Positions 1-11,237 of a DNA stretch of 64,000 nt are shown one piece after another. This DNA comes from Poecilobothrus nobilitatus (taxonomy: Eukaryota; Arthropoda; Insecta; Diptera; Dolichopodidae): positions 66,464,416-66,528,415 of the forward strand of contig OX352774.1 of the NCBI GenBank assembly GCA_947095535.1, read 5' to 3'. The notes beneath the pieces were generated by a model. That model was given only the letters and a program-made list of their open reading frames with translations. It was not told where the DNA came from and made no database searches. The position numbers and the translations under genes are program-made. Position 1 is the stretch's first letter. Each line of letters opens with the position of its first letter.

Positions 1-135
1 GTAAACCAACGGTTTTTAAAAGCGCACATTTCCAAAACTCAATACAAACTGTTTAGAAGTGTGACTTACACAAAAATTTGAAAATTTCATGTAATAAGAA
101 AAAACGTGAAAATAGGACATTTTTGAAATTTTGAG

Positions 136-1089
136 GGGCCGTAACTCCGGAATCCTATATAACTAAGAAAAGCCGTTAACACACGTAAAAGATTATTGTT
201 GAACCTTCAATTTTCATGTCTTGCCGAAGAAAAATTTGTACAGGTGCCTAAGTTACAGGTGTCTAAAAATAGCAAATTTTCAATTTTTGAGGCGTAATAA
301 CTCTTAAAGACGGGGTGCTACCAAAAAATTTTCTGAGGAAACTTATACTAATTCTAAAAGTTCTTTCTTGTTCCAAAATTTCAGGTCCCTATCTAAAGGG
401 GTGCCGGAGTTATGAAAAAAGAAATTTCATGCAAAATGTGGTTTTCACATAACGGTAAATTTAAATAGTAAATTACAAAATATTACATAATTTTGATATT
501 GTTTTATATAGATAATAAAATTTTCGATCTTCTGGCGGTTTTAGATTGCAAAATTATTACGCAGAGCCCGAGATATATACATCTGAAAATGGGGCTTTTT
601 CGCAATTTTGAAGAGCTGCAACTTTGGAACCCTTTACAATTAAAATAAACCTTTAACACACGTAAAAATATATTATTGTAGCTTTAATTTTTATATCTTG
701 CAGAAGTAAAATGTGTACAGGTTCCTAAGTTATAGGTGTTTAAAAATAGCAAATTTTCAATTTTTAAGCCCTAATAGCTCATAAACAGGGGGTGGTCCGA
801 AAAAATTTTTTGAGCAAACTTATACTAATTCTAAAAGTTCTTTCTTGCCTCAAAATTTCAAGCTTCTATCTAGAAGCGTGCCGGAGTTATGAAAGTAGAA
901 AAATCATGCAAAATTTGGTTTTCACATAACGGTAAATTTAAATACTAAATTTAAAAAAATTGTATAATTTTGATATTAATTTACAAAGATAAAAGAAATA
1001 CCTGTCGAATGACGTTTTCAGATTGAAAAAATCTTAAGCAGAACATAAGATATATGCATTTAAAAATAGGGCTTTTTCAAAGTTTGAGG
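136..1089 (+). repeat. Direct repeat, two units of about 477 bp
   Basis: Matching landmarks are spaced 476-477 bp apart. TAACACACGTAAAA occurs at 177 and 654, and ACGGTAAATTTAAATA at 452 and 929. The GGGGCYGTARCTCC box is at 135 and 1088 (two periods), with a diverged copy in between near 611. The units differ by scattered substitutions and small indels, so the duplication is not recent. The related copy at 21.1 kb has only one unit, so copy number varies within the family. Confidence 0.75.
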
Positions 1090-1215
1090 GGCTGTAGCTC
1101 CGCAATGGGGGGGGCTACATGAAAAAGTTGTTCCACAAAATTATTTTTTTTATGAGACCTACCTATCGTTAAAATTTTTTTTCTCTATCTTTAACGGTGT
1201 AGAAGTTTTGTAAAC

Positions 1216-1242
1216 AGACGGACGGACGGACGGACGGACGGA
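1216..1242 (+). repeat. (GACG)n microsatellite
   Basis: About six GACG units in a row near the 3' end of the element. At 21.8 kb the same position is decayed (AACGGAGGGACGGATG). On the minus strand at 61.29 kb it appears as CCATCCGTCTGTCTGTCTG. The tetranucleotide is therefore part of the element rather than random. Confidence 0.9.
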
Positions 1243-1293
1243 CAGAGTGAAACTAATAAGCACATTTTTTCAAAATTTTTTTGGAAATGTGCT

Positions 1294-2481
1294 AAAAATG
1301 TGAACAGCAGTGATTTTTCAAATTAAAAGAAAACCCTATTGCAAAAAAAAAACACAAAAAAAAAACAGAATTAAAAAGGAAAACGCCGCCCAGAGATCCT
1401 TTAAAAGTATCGAAAAGGAAACCAAGTATAAAATACATACAAACGAACTTAAATATAAAATGAAAGAAATTCTAATTTGTTATGAACGCGATCCTACAAT
1501 AATATTGGTATTTGGTATCTATGTATATATATGTATATTATATAAACACATTCTACTACAATATTGAGTATAAGTATATACATATATGTATATATATCTA
1601 TTTGTATGAAATGTATATATTATTATTTTATGTAGTTATTTATAAGTAATTTTAAATTGATGGTACAAAAAAGGACACCCCAATGAATAATCGGAGCTAA
1701 TAATAACAACTAATAATTGTATCTTCATAGTTCATAGTTTCTATATAAAATATTTTTGTCAGCCATAAAATGTTAAAAAACAAAAAAAATATATATTATT
1801 TGTGTATATTTTTTATATGTATATATGTATATGTATAATATATAAATGAAAATGCTTATTAAATATTTTTCTTTTTTTTTTTTTTCCCTTTTGTAAAATT
1901 CTATGAATATACTGTTAAAGGATTTACAGCTTTTTGCTTTCAATTATATTGTCTTTAAAATGAAATCACTTAAGGACAGAAAAATCCCACCTTTTAAGAG
2001 TGAACAAAATAGTGAAAAAAAAAATATTTGTGTAAAATTTTATTTGGGAATTAATTTATTTCTTTTGAATTTTTTTTTTTTTTGTTTTTTTTTTCTGTTA
2101 CAGGTTTAAAAGCAATTTGTTTTCTAATATTCTGTTGAAAACTTTAAGTTTTGTAATTAACATAGGATAAATATAAATCTTCAAAGAAATATATACCAGT
2201 AGATCATTATTAAAACTGTAATAATTTTCTATCTATAATGATGTAATTAAAGTTATTTTAAAGAATATATTTTGGAAAATACAAATTTTGTTTGTATTAG
2301 TTAGAAAAAAAGTAACGCAATGCCAGTTTTTGATGACAAGTTGAAATATGTACAGAAATGGTTTTTCAAGAATAAGTAAAAAAAAAATATATTGGATGGT
2401 TTTCAAATAAAATAAATTTGAATGCTTCAAGATTAGTTTTCGTAAAATATATATATGTTCGCTGTTTAAAACTACGATACT
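1294..2481. other. A/T-rich spacer
   Basis: No gene recognised. Holds (TA)-rich tracts near 1520-1610 and 1800-1845 and poly-T runs near 1870 and 2070-2095. The poly-T run ends in a 3'-splice-site-like TTACAG at 2098-2103, followed by GTTTAA. The frames at 1310-1567 and 1903-2109 are Lys/Phe-rich translations of A/T tracts with no protein-like segment. Confidence 0.6.
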
Positions 2482-2656
2482 GAGACCTCGGTGGCCCAAT
2501 GAGTAAGGGCGTATAAAATACGCTGTAAATACCGATAGTGTGTGGTTTCGTATCCCAAACACGTCGTAAGAACCCCTTTACGAGACTTACTGTCACTGTG
2601 TAATTTTTTTGTCACATTTTTGAGGCAAGGGAATAAACTAACAAAAAAAAAAAAAA
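2482..2656 (+). mobile_element. tRNA-derived SINE, family 1, diverged copy
   Basis: The head resembles the tRNA-like head of the 39.4-kb copy: CCTCGGTGGCCCAATGAG (A-box region), then GGTTTCGTATCCC (degenerate B box), then CACGTCGTAAG. The 3' part (CACATTTTTGAGGCAAGGGAATAAAC) is a diverged form of the family end CACATTTATGTGGCAGAGAAATAC, followed by a 14-base A tail at 2643-2656. CGATACT before the head and AGATACT after the tail could be remnants of a target-site duplication. Such SINEs are transcribed by Pol III and moved by LINE enzymes. This copy has both promoter boxes damaged and is probably dead. Confidence 0.8.
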
Positions 2657-5574
2657 CCAAGATACTCTAAGTTATCACCGACATTTATGACAGGTTGACG
2701 TCTATTTAGAGTTATGCTTACAGCTTTAAAATACAATGATTTAAAATAAAATTTTCAAAAATATTTTAATAGTTTAATTGTATTAATCTGTAAATCTATT
2801 TGGCAGTTTTTATAGACCTATTAATAAGATTTTTATTCCTCCTTTGTTATGAGTGAGCTGTATTAAATTTATTATGAGTGAGTTGTACTTTTAAATGCAT
2901 TTGGTATTCAAAGAAAAATTCCTTATATGGTCTTAGATTCGTTTCCATAAATCAAATTATTTAGTTTGATATTAAAATATTACAAGTTTTATCCAAAATT
3001 CCGATTTTTTTTTTTTGTTTTCGATATTATTTAATAAGGAATCTTAAAAGCAGAAGAATCTCTACAAAAGTTGATCTTTATTAGATTTTTAACAAAAAAT
3101 TTCGGGAAAAAGACTTTGGAAGAGATTTCAACCGATAAATTCTGATTTAATGGAATTTGATGAAATATGATTTCAAAAGACTTAATGGTATTTTATAAAT
3201 AACTTACATATAATTTAAGATGGCTAACAACTAGTAATCATTTACTCTTCTTTACTAATAATTATACTATGTAATTATATCAATGATATTAAAGTCATTA
3301 TAGTCTCATTAAAATTTTAGCCTTCCCTTTAAAAATTTTAGAAAAATAAAATTAAAGCTCCAAATCTTTTAATACACCAAAATCTTTACTTCATGTCAAA
3401 ATTGATTGGTTAAACAATTTTCTTTTTTTTTTAAATAATTAAAATAAAATTACCTTTAAAAAATAATTGATTGATTTTTTTATAATAAATTACATTTTTA
3501 ACAAAATTTTTTTTATATGTTACTAAAATGAAAGATTTTTTTTTTCTTTATTAAAAAGTATACTGATAGTTTTTTCTTTTTATTTGTTTGTCCGTCTATT
3601 CAATTTTATAGAATATTATAGTTCGCTTTAAAATTTTAATTTTTTTACCCAAATTACACCTTACAATTCGATTATGAACAATTTAAAGCCTTTTTCTGAT
3701 TCTCGACAATTTAAAGTATTGACTTCATGATACTGATCTTTTCTAAGTCAGTTTGTTTTCGGTTTATTTTCTAATGGACAAATTTTGGACATATGGTTTT
3801 TTGTTCGCTGCTAGGCCTACCTCACTCTTTGATACGTTTATGTATTAAGTTTTGAGAAGGATTAATTTGCCTAAAATGTAAAGATTTTTTTTGTTCCAAA
3901 TAATTTCATATATTTTAATTAAACTTCTTAATGTAACAATCGTAAAGTTTAATTTAAATGTCCAATAGTTTAAATTAAACTGAATTTTCTTAATTGTATG
4001 CCTTTTTGTATTATTATTTATTATAATTTTGACATTTAAAAGTTTAATTAGGTTCAATAAAAATAGCTGATAATCCACCCCACATCATGGCCATAATAAT
4101 TATCCCACATGGGAATTATCCCCATTAAATCTGGTTTGGAAGACTAAAAAGGAAAAAGCAATTGAGAAGAAGGTTTCAGTTCTATAAATCTAAACCTAAA
4201 TTTTTGTATAGATATTTTAATGTATTCTACTCGAACCGTCATTATTATATTGCATTTCAGCTCTTGACTTATAGTAATATTATCTATCATTTTTCTCATG
4301 TCTTTTATATATTGACTAAATATCCAGCAGTTTTATTTCCAAAAATACCAACTGTTCAACCATATTTATTATAAATTAAATTCTTTGTGATTTTAATTAA
4401 CATTGAAATTTGTGATTTTTATAAATTTTTATTTTACATTTATAAAAATTCCATCAAAGTAGGTGTCCTTTTTATTTCTTCATTTTATTATCTCTTAATT
4501 TTACTATCCAATACAAATTTTTAATTTGGTTGAAAAAGTGACCTACTGTTATCATATAAGGTAACAAAAAATTCTTCTTATACATACATCCATTTATATC
4601 TATTATTCTACATGAATATTTAAAGGAGAAAAAAAAAACAACAAAAACTTTAAAATAAAATAAATTTTTATATATAAAAAATGTATAAGGAATTAAAATA
4701 AAAAAAAAAAAAAAAAAAAACACATAAAATACTAAATTTACATAAAACTGTTAAAAGAAGAGTGACAAAGCTTTCAATTTTACCTTTAAATAATTTTTTA
4801 TTGGATCTCGACCGATATTTTCACATACATATATATGTATACGTACATACTCATACATATATTCAGTCAATTGTACGCTGTTGCTGTCTTTGACATTTAA
4901 TTAAGATAAAATCAAATTCAATGTGATTTTAACAAAATAAAAGCTTCACTTTAACTTTATTTACCGACAGGAAAACAAAAAAAAAAAAAAAAAAAAACAA
5001 TTTTTCACTTTTAATTTTTTTCTTGTTTCAATTTTTTTTTTTTTTTGGTTTTTGAATAAAGGTTTCACCTTGAACAACTTAAACAAACCTGGGAAAAATA
5101 TTGCAAAAAAAAATATATATAAAATATCCTTTTATCCTTTTTTTGTCTTTTTCTTTCGTTTTACATTTTATTTTATAGGAATAAACAACTGCACAACAAA
5201 ATAATATTGAAAAATCGTGTCGCACAAACAAAAAAAAATTGTTTTCATGCTAATTAAAACGCTTAATAGAGGGTTATTCCAATTTCAAAATAAATTTCGA
5301 GAAAAAATAGAAACAAGGAATGCAAAATGTACAGTGGCACATACTAAATTAATAATTATTAAAACTATTTTTGTATTTATTTTCTAAAAAATATTAAATA
5401 AATAGTTTTGCCTCAAAATAATGCAATGTGCTATGCGATATCACTGAAATATCAGAAACTTTGACTACTCTTGATAAATATTGTGATATTAGATTAAAGA
5501 GGTTGAAGTAACATCCAATGGATCAATGGACATATGACACTAAACATGTAACTGACTAACAATACTGATAATGT
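2657..5574. other. A/T-rich non-coding stretch
   Basis: No gene recognised. A small direct duplication (TTATGAGTGAGYTGTA, twice) lies near 2848-2890. Long A runs occur near 4700 and 4980 and T runs near 3010, 3420 and 5030. The frames at 3845-4078, 4162-4374 and 4472-4723 are Leu/Ile/Phe/Tyr/Lys-rich and show no domain. A GTGTCCTTTTT box at 4462 faces AAAAAGGACACC at 1671, too short to define an element. Confidence 0.55.
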
Positions 5575-6000
5575 ATAAAAACACAGAAAAATTATAAAGT
5601 TAGGACTCTAATTTTTGTTCCTTGCGTCAAACTAATTTATACACGTGCGCACATTACAGAGGTGTCTAAATATACATTAACTTTAAATACGAATTTTTAT
5701 TTTTTTACACCTTAACAGGTCTTAAATAAGGGCATACCATCCTCGTTTTTAAGGTATTTCCAAGGGGACATCTGCCAAAATTTCAAGGTACAGATTAAAA
5801 GCGTTTAAAATGCACTTAACAGTAAATTTAAATACGAAATTTGCAAACATGTAATATAATTTTTATATTGTTAAAAAATTTCCAATTATTTGAAGTTTTG
5901 AGATTGAAGAAATATATTGCAGGGCTTGAGATATATTTTGCTCGGCTTCAATAACATTTGAAAATAGAAGTTTTACTAGCAATAGCCAAGAATTACAGCT
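5575..6000 (+). repeat. Degenerate copy of the hairpin/GACG element body
   Basis: Several blocks align in order with one 477-bp unit of the 1-1293 element. These are a GTGCGCACATTACAGAGGTGTC block (compare CCTAAGTTACAGGTGTC), a TCAAGGTACAGATTAAAAGCG block, an ACAGTAAATTTAAATACGAAATT block (compare ACGGTAAATTTAAATA) and a GCAGGGCTTGAGATATAT block (compare GCAGAGCCCGAGATATAT). No 3' hairpin or GACG tract is visible, so this is an old 5'/internal fragment. Boundaries are approximate. Confidence 0.5.
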
Positions 6001-6626
6001 TTGTGTAATTTCTTTCATTTACCGCTATTGATACAATATTCTTTTTCAAAATAGTTATGGTAGTCCAAACCAATCGAAAAACTGCTGTTTTCACACTGGT
6101 CTAACCGATAACTTAACCTAACAAAGAAGTGACAAGTTTAAAAGAAAGTGACATTTAATATTAATTAATGAAATTTTTCCAATGACAGTATGTATCGATT
6201 TCTTAGAATGTTCAAAACTTAAGATTTATTTTCATAAAGTTTCACTAATTGTGTTTTATCACAACAATCACAGTCAGAGCTAACAATTAGGAAAATATCA
6301 ATCCAATTAAACCTATTATGACATGTTTAACCCTATTATGACATGACATCTATTATTACTGATAATTAAAAAAATATACGGTTTATAAAATAAATTATAT
6401 GATTGTCTAAGTTAAAATATAAGGCATAAATTCAATAGAAATAAAAACCGTAATACTATGGTAACACTTTGAAAAGTCCATGTAATTGAATATCTGTATG
6501 TAAAACCTTAAATTGAAACGCGTAATATGAAATTCACCTGTTGTTGAAAATTATTAGAGGCTAAGTTATTATTAGATTGAGATATATTTTATTTAGTGAA
6601 TACAAAAAGTTAAATACTTGCATATA

Positions 6627-6662
<36 letters not shown>

Positions 6663-7069
6663 CTATGAGTATAAAAATAATTATAAAAATGCAATTTTCC
6701 ACCTTTATTAATTTTTATCCTTTTTTCCTTTTTTTGCTTTTTTATTATTTTAGAAAATAGAAGCATATCATAAAAAAGAAAAATAAAAGTAAAATTAAAT
6801 ATTTTAAAATATGGACAGAGAAAATTGAATTTTTATAAAAGAATACCAAGAATGGATGCAAAATGTAATACCTTTGTTAATTCTAAAAATTAAAAAAAAA
6901 AAAAAAAAACAAAAAGAAAAAAATAAAAGAGTATAATAAAATTTAAAATTTTTTATCAATAATTTTCAATTTAAAAGTCCTTTGTACCCTTTAATAAGTA
7001 GGTTAACTGTAATATACTGTATAATAACTGTTATTTTTTAGTTATATGTATTTTTGGTTTATTTTTTGT
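6001..7069. other. A/T-rich non-coding stretch
   Basis: No gene recognised. It contains a short duplication of CCTATTATGACATG near 6311-6345, a (TA)n tract at 6629-6657 and A runs near 6890. No protein-like frame. Confidence 0.55.
6629..6657. repeat. (TA)n microsatellite
   Basis: About 14 uninterrupted TA units. Similar perfect tracts in the window lie at 7182-7206, 32963-32990, 35889-35914, 44661-44686, 48475-48500, 55400-55425 and 55779-55804. Confidence 0.9.
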
Positions 7070-7102
7070 ATTTTTCTTTTTTTTTTTGCCATAGGTAAAC
7101 GA
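7070..7102 (+). other. Candidate recursive (zero-length exon) splice site
   Basis: A long T-rich pyrimidine tract ends in GCCATAG and is joined directly to GTAAAC, with the AG/GT boundary at 7094/7095. This is the layout of a ratchet point: a 3' splice site abutting a 5' splice site. Such sites are known in very long fly introns. AGGTA occurs often by chance in DNA this A/T-rich, so the call rests on the adjoining pyrimidine tract. Confidence 0.25.
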
Positions 7103-7689
7103 AAAATATCAAACTGAGTTTTAATTATGTTACATTGTTGAAAGTATAATTAGATACTTTGATCATTTAAAATTTATATGCATATATATATATATATATA
7201 TATATAATATACAGTACCTAAACAGATACTGCATTTTTCTTAGTTAAAATATTATTTTAAAATATTTTGAAAAAATTTAAAAAAGTTTTTTTATTTAAAG
7301 AAGTAGACATTTCCTGTTTATTTTCAATTCCCAAAAAATAAAATTCTTAAATATATTTAATGAAAATTAAATTGATTTAATAATTTATTTAAATGTCTAA
7401 AAGTTTATTATATAATTATTCTTGAGGATCCATTTGAGATGCTGAATTAGTTATACTAATCATTATCATCATAAAAAATAGGGCTGAAATGTAATTAACA
7501 AGATAAGCAAACAAGATGGTTAAATAATACTTCTTTAACTTAAGGAAATAAAATCTTTTAAATGAAAAACTGAAATAACAAATATATTTTACAAAGATTT
7601 TTCACTATAACTTTTATATAGTTACTAACTCACTAACTTAGTTCGGCATTACTTAAAAAATGTCATTGAAGAGATTCTTTTTTGTACTT

Positions 7690-8072
7690 TCCTTTCGTAC
7701 TTTTTTATGTGCTTTCCACTTTTTCTTGTAGTAAAGGTATGCAGTTTTTGAATATGTGATCTGGACTCTCTTCACGCTCGTTTTCACAGAATCTATTTGT
7801 ACCGTTATTCTTCCTTCCAAATCTGTTAGAATTTTTAGTTTATTTTTACTGGATCGTATGATTTTTTCATATCTTTTTCAATTATAATTTTTCAGTAATT
7901 TCTTAGATTATCGGATCTCGTATTTTTCGCTCTATAATTTGTTTCTACAGTTTTCTTTTAGTGCTTTTCTTCCGTATATGTGAAAGCTGCTGCAAGTCTT
8001 TATTTTGCAAGTCGATCCGGTTTCTTATTTACAGCTACTGCTAGGTGTCCAGGTACCCAGAATATACAGCTA
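7690..8072 (-). pseudogene. Decayed non-LTR retrotransposon tail: RNase H end plus C-terminal zinc knuckle
   Basis: Read on the minus strand from about 8070, the translation gives CIFWVPGH...NKKPDRLAK. This matches the RNase H signature of insect LINEs (typically WVPGHSG..GNE.AD.LA), where the enzyme removes RNA from the RNA/DNA hybrid. About 200 bp further on, in another frame, comes RFCENEREESPDHIFKNC, the usual C-x2-C...H-x4-C knuckle at the C terminus, here with its first Cys lost (Gly-Thr-Asn-Arg-Phe-Cys). In-frame stops and frameshifts separate the parts, so it is dead. A SINE of family 2 abuts its upstream side on the same strand. The clade (Jockey-, R1- or I-like) cannot be fixed from this fragment. 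Confidence 0.75.
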
Positions 8073-8228
8073 ACTATACGCATACGTACTTATTTTTATT
8101 TAATTAGTATTAATATATTATAAGAAAAATTTATATTATCTTTTATTAACGACCCACCCGGTGCTTGAACCAGAGACTATTTGAATGAAAGGCAGATATC
8201 TTAACCACTACATCATTTACCGAAGATA
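8073..8228 (-). mobile_element. tRNA-derived SINE, family 2, minus strand
   Basis: Read on the minus strand it starts with TTCGGTAAATGATGTAGTGG. It then has an A-box region TGTAGTGGTTAAG and a B-box region GGTTCAAGCACC (plus-strand 8160-8171). The body after the head (TTAATAAAAGATAATA..TTTTTCTTATAATATAT..AATTAAAT.AAAAATAAGTA) matches the body of the copy at 49.37 kb almost block for block, so head and tail together define a family. It lies against the LINE RNase H remnant, which could be chance or a joint insertion. Confidence 0.7.
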
Positions 8229-9925
8229 TAAGTGAAAACAATAAAATATGAAAGTATTCAAAAATATTTAGACAATATGAGTACTTTGCAATATAATTTA
8301 TCTTTTTCATTTATCATTTTCAATTAAAATCAAAACAAAAGTCCCAAAAATTAGAACTTAGAAAATGATAATTGTTTTAAAATATTTGTTATTATTATCT
8401 GATAAAGTTAGGTGTTTAACACTATGACATAATGAAAAAAACAAAAAAAAACCATTTAAATCTGAAAATATTTTGTTGTTTATCGCATTTGTGTTACACA
8501 GAGGCCCACTTTGCAGGGAATTGAATAAAAAAGAAACAACTCAAAGAATAAATTTGGATAATGCACATAGGTCTCAAACAATTAAAGAGAATTTCTTGTG
8601 GAATACAACCTAATTTATTGTACATAAAGTAATTATGCATTTCTACTAATAAATCTGTCAACTAGAGATTGAAAACTCATAAGACATATCTTAGTAAAAT
8701 AGATACTAATAACATTTATTATATTAAAGAAAATTAAATCAACTTTAAATTTCTGAATTTCATTATTGAAATTGATTAGGGAATAATTTATATATACTAA
8801 AGGGAATAGGGTATTCCTAGAAACAAAAAAAAAAAATACTCATATAAATATTTCAATAAATATTTTTTATAAATATTTTCAAATATACTGACTTTAATAT
8901 TATTAATAAGTACGATATTATTATCATGTTTTATTATCTTTAATATACTTTTAATATATAAATATAATCTTTATAATATATTTGCGGTATATTAAAGGTG
9001 CAAAAAATTAAATTTTTGTTTCATTCATATTAAATTATAAATATTAAATATAATATAGAATATTCAAAAGTTATGGAAATTTATTATTGCGTGTCAATTG
9101 CCTTACCTTTCACGAATGATTAAGTCAAACAAAACGTCAAACAAAAAAAAAAAACAAACTTTTTTATAAAAATAAAAAAAGAAAATGATAGAAGTTATAA
9201 AGAACTACTTTGGAACAACAAAAAAAAAAAAAGAAAAAAATAGAAACTTCAATTAACTTAAAAACATATAAATAACCTAATAAATATCCTCCTTCTATTA
9301 CATTACATATTTTATATTTATATAGATTTATACTAATAAACATATATATTTAAATGAATATGACACACACTATATACATCTGAAAAACTTTTCCAATACA
9401 AAATACAACTTAACTGTTAAGTTAAATTGAATTGAAGTACAAATTCCATTTTTTTTTTTTTTTTTTAGTTAAACGGCAGCTGATACTTAATAAAATGGGG
9501 ACGTCATTGTAATATGTATATTAGTAATATATATTTTTTTATTTGATATACATATACAAAATATATATAATATATATATTTAACTTTAATTAACTTAATA
9601 AATTTTATATATTCACGTGATTATTAGATTATTTGTCGCTTAACATTCTTGAAATAAAGAAAAAAAAAATGTATAAAAAATTATTTATGTACACTATTTT
9701 TCAAATGAAAAAGTTCATAATTATATTTAACAGCTGTTGACTATAAATCATTGTTCCTACCTATAATAAGCTTATAAATATTTTAAAAAAAATAAAAACT
9801 TCTGTTGTATAAATAAATGTATGTTATTTAAACAAAAAAAAAAAAAAAAAATGATCCTAAAAGTATGCAATTTTTTGATAAGACATTAAATATTGAGTTT
9901 TTTAACGGCAGTTGATAAATTATGT
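8229..9925. other. A/T-rich non-coding stretch
   Basis: No gene and no recognisable repeat. Contains A runs near 8825, 9150, 9220 and 9660 and T runs near 9452-9466. Confidence 0.55.
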
Positions 9926-10035
9926 AGAGGCTTCGGTAGCCTAGTGGGTAGGCGTGTGGCGTATTAACCGAAGGAGTGCGGGTTCGATCCCTACACAGGT
10001 CGTAAGTGTTTTTTTCTTTACCTCCTTACGACCAA
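9926..10035 (+). mobile_element. tRNA-derived SINE head with hairpin, family 1 variant
   Basis: Strong internal Pol III promoter elements: A box TAGCCTAGTGGG at 9937-9948 and B box GGTTCGATCC at 9981-9990. Directly after the head is a stem-loop at 9998-10033 with perfect 9-bp arms (GGTCGTAAG/CTTACGACC). The 25.8- and 39.4-kb copies carry the same stem-loop. Unlike them, this copy lacks the following AGCCACGCCTG...GGCTGTGTAA domain and continues into an A/T-rich tail of uncertain length, perhaps to about 10250. It is either a separate subfamily or a recombinant. It is not a functional tRNA gene, because the acceptor stem does not pair. Confidence 0.75.
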
Positions 10036-10556
10036 ATATAATGTAAATATATAGTATATAATATAAACAAAATAAATAATATTAGTATATAATTTAATAA
10101 TAGTATAAAAACCTATAATGGCCTTAGTAGCCGATGGTTCAATAATATTGCATTACATTTATGTATGTAATATTAATATAAATAAATAAATAAATATATT
10201 ATGTAATACGTTCTGAATACGGTGTTCGAAGCAGAAGAAGAAGATGTAAAATAATCAATTATAGTAAATGATACCTGTTACTAATAAAAAGAATGGAAAA
10301 TTAAATAATAAACTTATATGCTTCCCACAAACTAAAGAAAAATTGTAGATGACTTCAATTATTAATATTGAAATATTGTAATTAACGATTTAGTATATTA
10401 ATCGGGAGAGTGCGTCTTTGAATCGTGTATCAGTCGGAACCATTTTTAATTTGAACCGCAATTATTAAATAATAATTTTTTTTGACAAATATTCGATGTG
10501 GACTAAATACATAGACATAATACAATCAAAATAAAAATACTAATAAGAATTTAAAT
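10036..10556. other. Possible SINE tail and spacer
   Basis: A/T-rich, with TAAATAAATAAATAAATA near 10180. A slightly richer block at 10205-10245 ends in GAAGAAGAAGATG, which may be the 3' end of the preceding element. No gene. Confidence 0.4.
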
Positions 10557-11237
10557 TGAGGGGGGATGACTTAACTTCCACGGACATAAGTTATATGGAG
10601 CTTTTGTCCTCTTAAATACGCTTAAGTTCCATGGAAGTGAAGTTCGTATTTATATGAACTTGAGTTCCATTAAAGTAGAGACAAAAATTCCATAGAATTT
10701 ATGACCAATTTTCTATGAGACATAAGTTCCATTGATATTATCACCATTTTATTTGAGTCTTAAGTTCTATTAAACGAAAAAAAAATCCGAATTTAAATTT
10801 TGATGAAAAATAATTCGAAAACTATAAAAACTCTAAAGGATTTCTCCTTTTTTTCAGAGTATAAATATATACATATGTGTATAAAAAATTCTGAATTAGG
10901 ACAGATTTTAGAGTTAGATTTAAAATCAGAGAATTTCTCTTTTCCAGAATTTTTATATATTCACATATGCGAGATTCTGAATTAAGAAGCATTTTAAATT
11001 CTAGAAAAGGGTATAACCCTAATGTTACAACCAACTCTATAATCCTCCCTTATCATTTTATTTACATACATATTAGAAAAGTGAATCTTATGGCTATTTT
11101 ATTTGAGACATAATTTCCAACAAAAAACTGCGGAATTTATGGTCATTTAACTTCCAACAAAAAGTTGTTAGAACTTCCATGGAACATAAGTTCATTTAAG
11201 AAGAGCTTATTTTCGTAGAAGTTAAATCATCCCTTCA
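10557..11237. mobile_element. Foldback/MITE-like element with long inverted ends
   Basis: The left end (GGGATGACTTAACTTCCACGGACATAAG...) and the reverse complement of the right end (AGGGATGATTTAACTTCTACG) match over most of about 100 bp. Both ends hold repeated AAGTTCCATGGAAGT-type boxes. The boundaries are flanked by TAAAT at 10552-10556 and 11238-11242, a possible 5-bp target-site duplication, though this could be chance in such DNA. There is no transposase, so it would be non-autonomous. The centre (about 10886-11036) is a module also found at 62 kb. The frames inside it (10800-10985 +, 10822-11034 -) are products of the repeat. Confidence 0.65.
10886..11036 (+). repeat. Internal module shared with 62.0 kb
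   Basis: The order is AAAATCAGAGAATTTCTCTT, TTCCAGAATTTTTA, CATATGCGA, TTCTGAATTA, then GGGTATAACCCTAATGTTAC and ACCAACT. The 62006-62156 sequence has the same order (AAAATCAGAATATTCCC, TTCCAGAATATTTA, TTTTGAATTAGGAG, GCGTATAACCCTGACTTTGT, GCCAACT). It is a second dispersed repeat, here lying between inverted ends. Confidence 0.6.

Larger units (their letters stand above)
1..1293 (+). repeat. Interspersed element with terminal hairpin and (GACG)n, copy 1
   Basis: Non-coding repeat that continues off the left edge. It holds two long direct repeats, then a unique 3' part, a GACG microsatellite, the motif GTGAAACTAATAAGCACA, and a terminal hairpin at 1259-1293 with perfect 9-bp arms (AGCACATTT/AAATGTGCT). 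The same 3' order of parts (GTAGAAGTTTTGTAAA, GACG tract, GTGAAACTAATAAGC, hairpin) recurs at about 21.7-21.87 kb and, on the minus strand, at 61.0-61.3 kb, so this is a dispersed family with a defined 3' end. No ORF of note and no polyA tail. The class is unknown. A 3'-terminal hairpin suggests a Helitron-like or other non-autonomous DNA element, but I do not see a clear CTRR end. Confidence 0.7.

Noticed and set aside
1259..1300. Helitron 3' end
   Set aside because: A terminal hairpin is present, but there is no CTRR at the usual distance after it, and no 5' TC end can be placed. Kept as an unclassified element.
1672..1735. Promoter or operator around ATCGGAGC
   Set aside because: Single short G+C-richer words of this kind occur throughout and show no arrangement of core-promoter elements.
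1671..4472. AAAAAAGGACACC at 1671 facing GGTGTCCTTTTT at 4462 as transposon ends
   Set aside because: Only about 12 bp match, mostly A/T, with no shared subterminal sequence or target duplication.
9937..9990. A and B boxes as a true tRNA gene (also at 25.8, 39.4 and 49.4 kb)
   Set aside because: The 5' and 3' ends do not form an acceptor stem, and the heads continue into shared non-tRNA bodies with A tails. They are SINEs.
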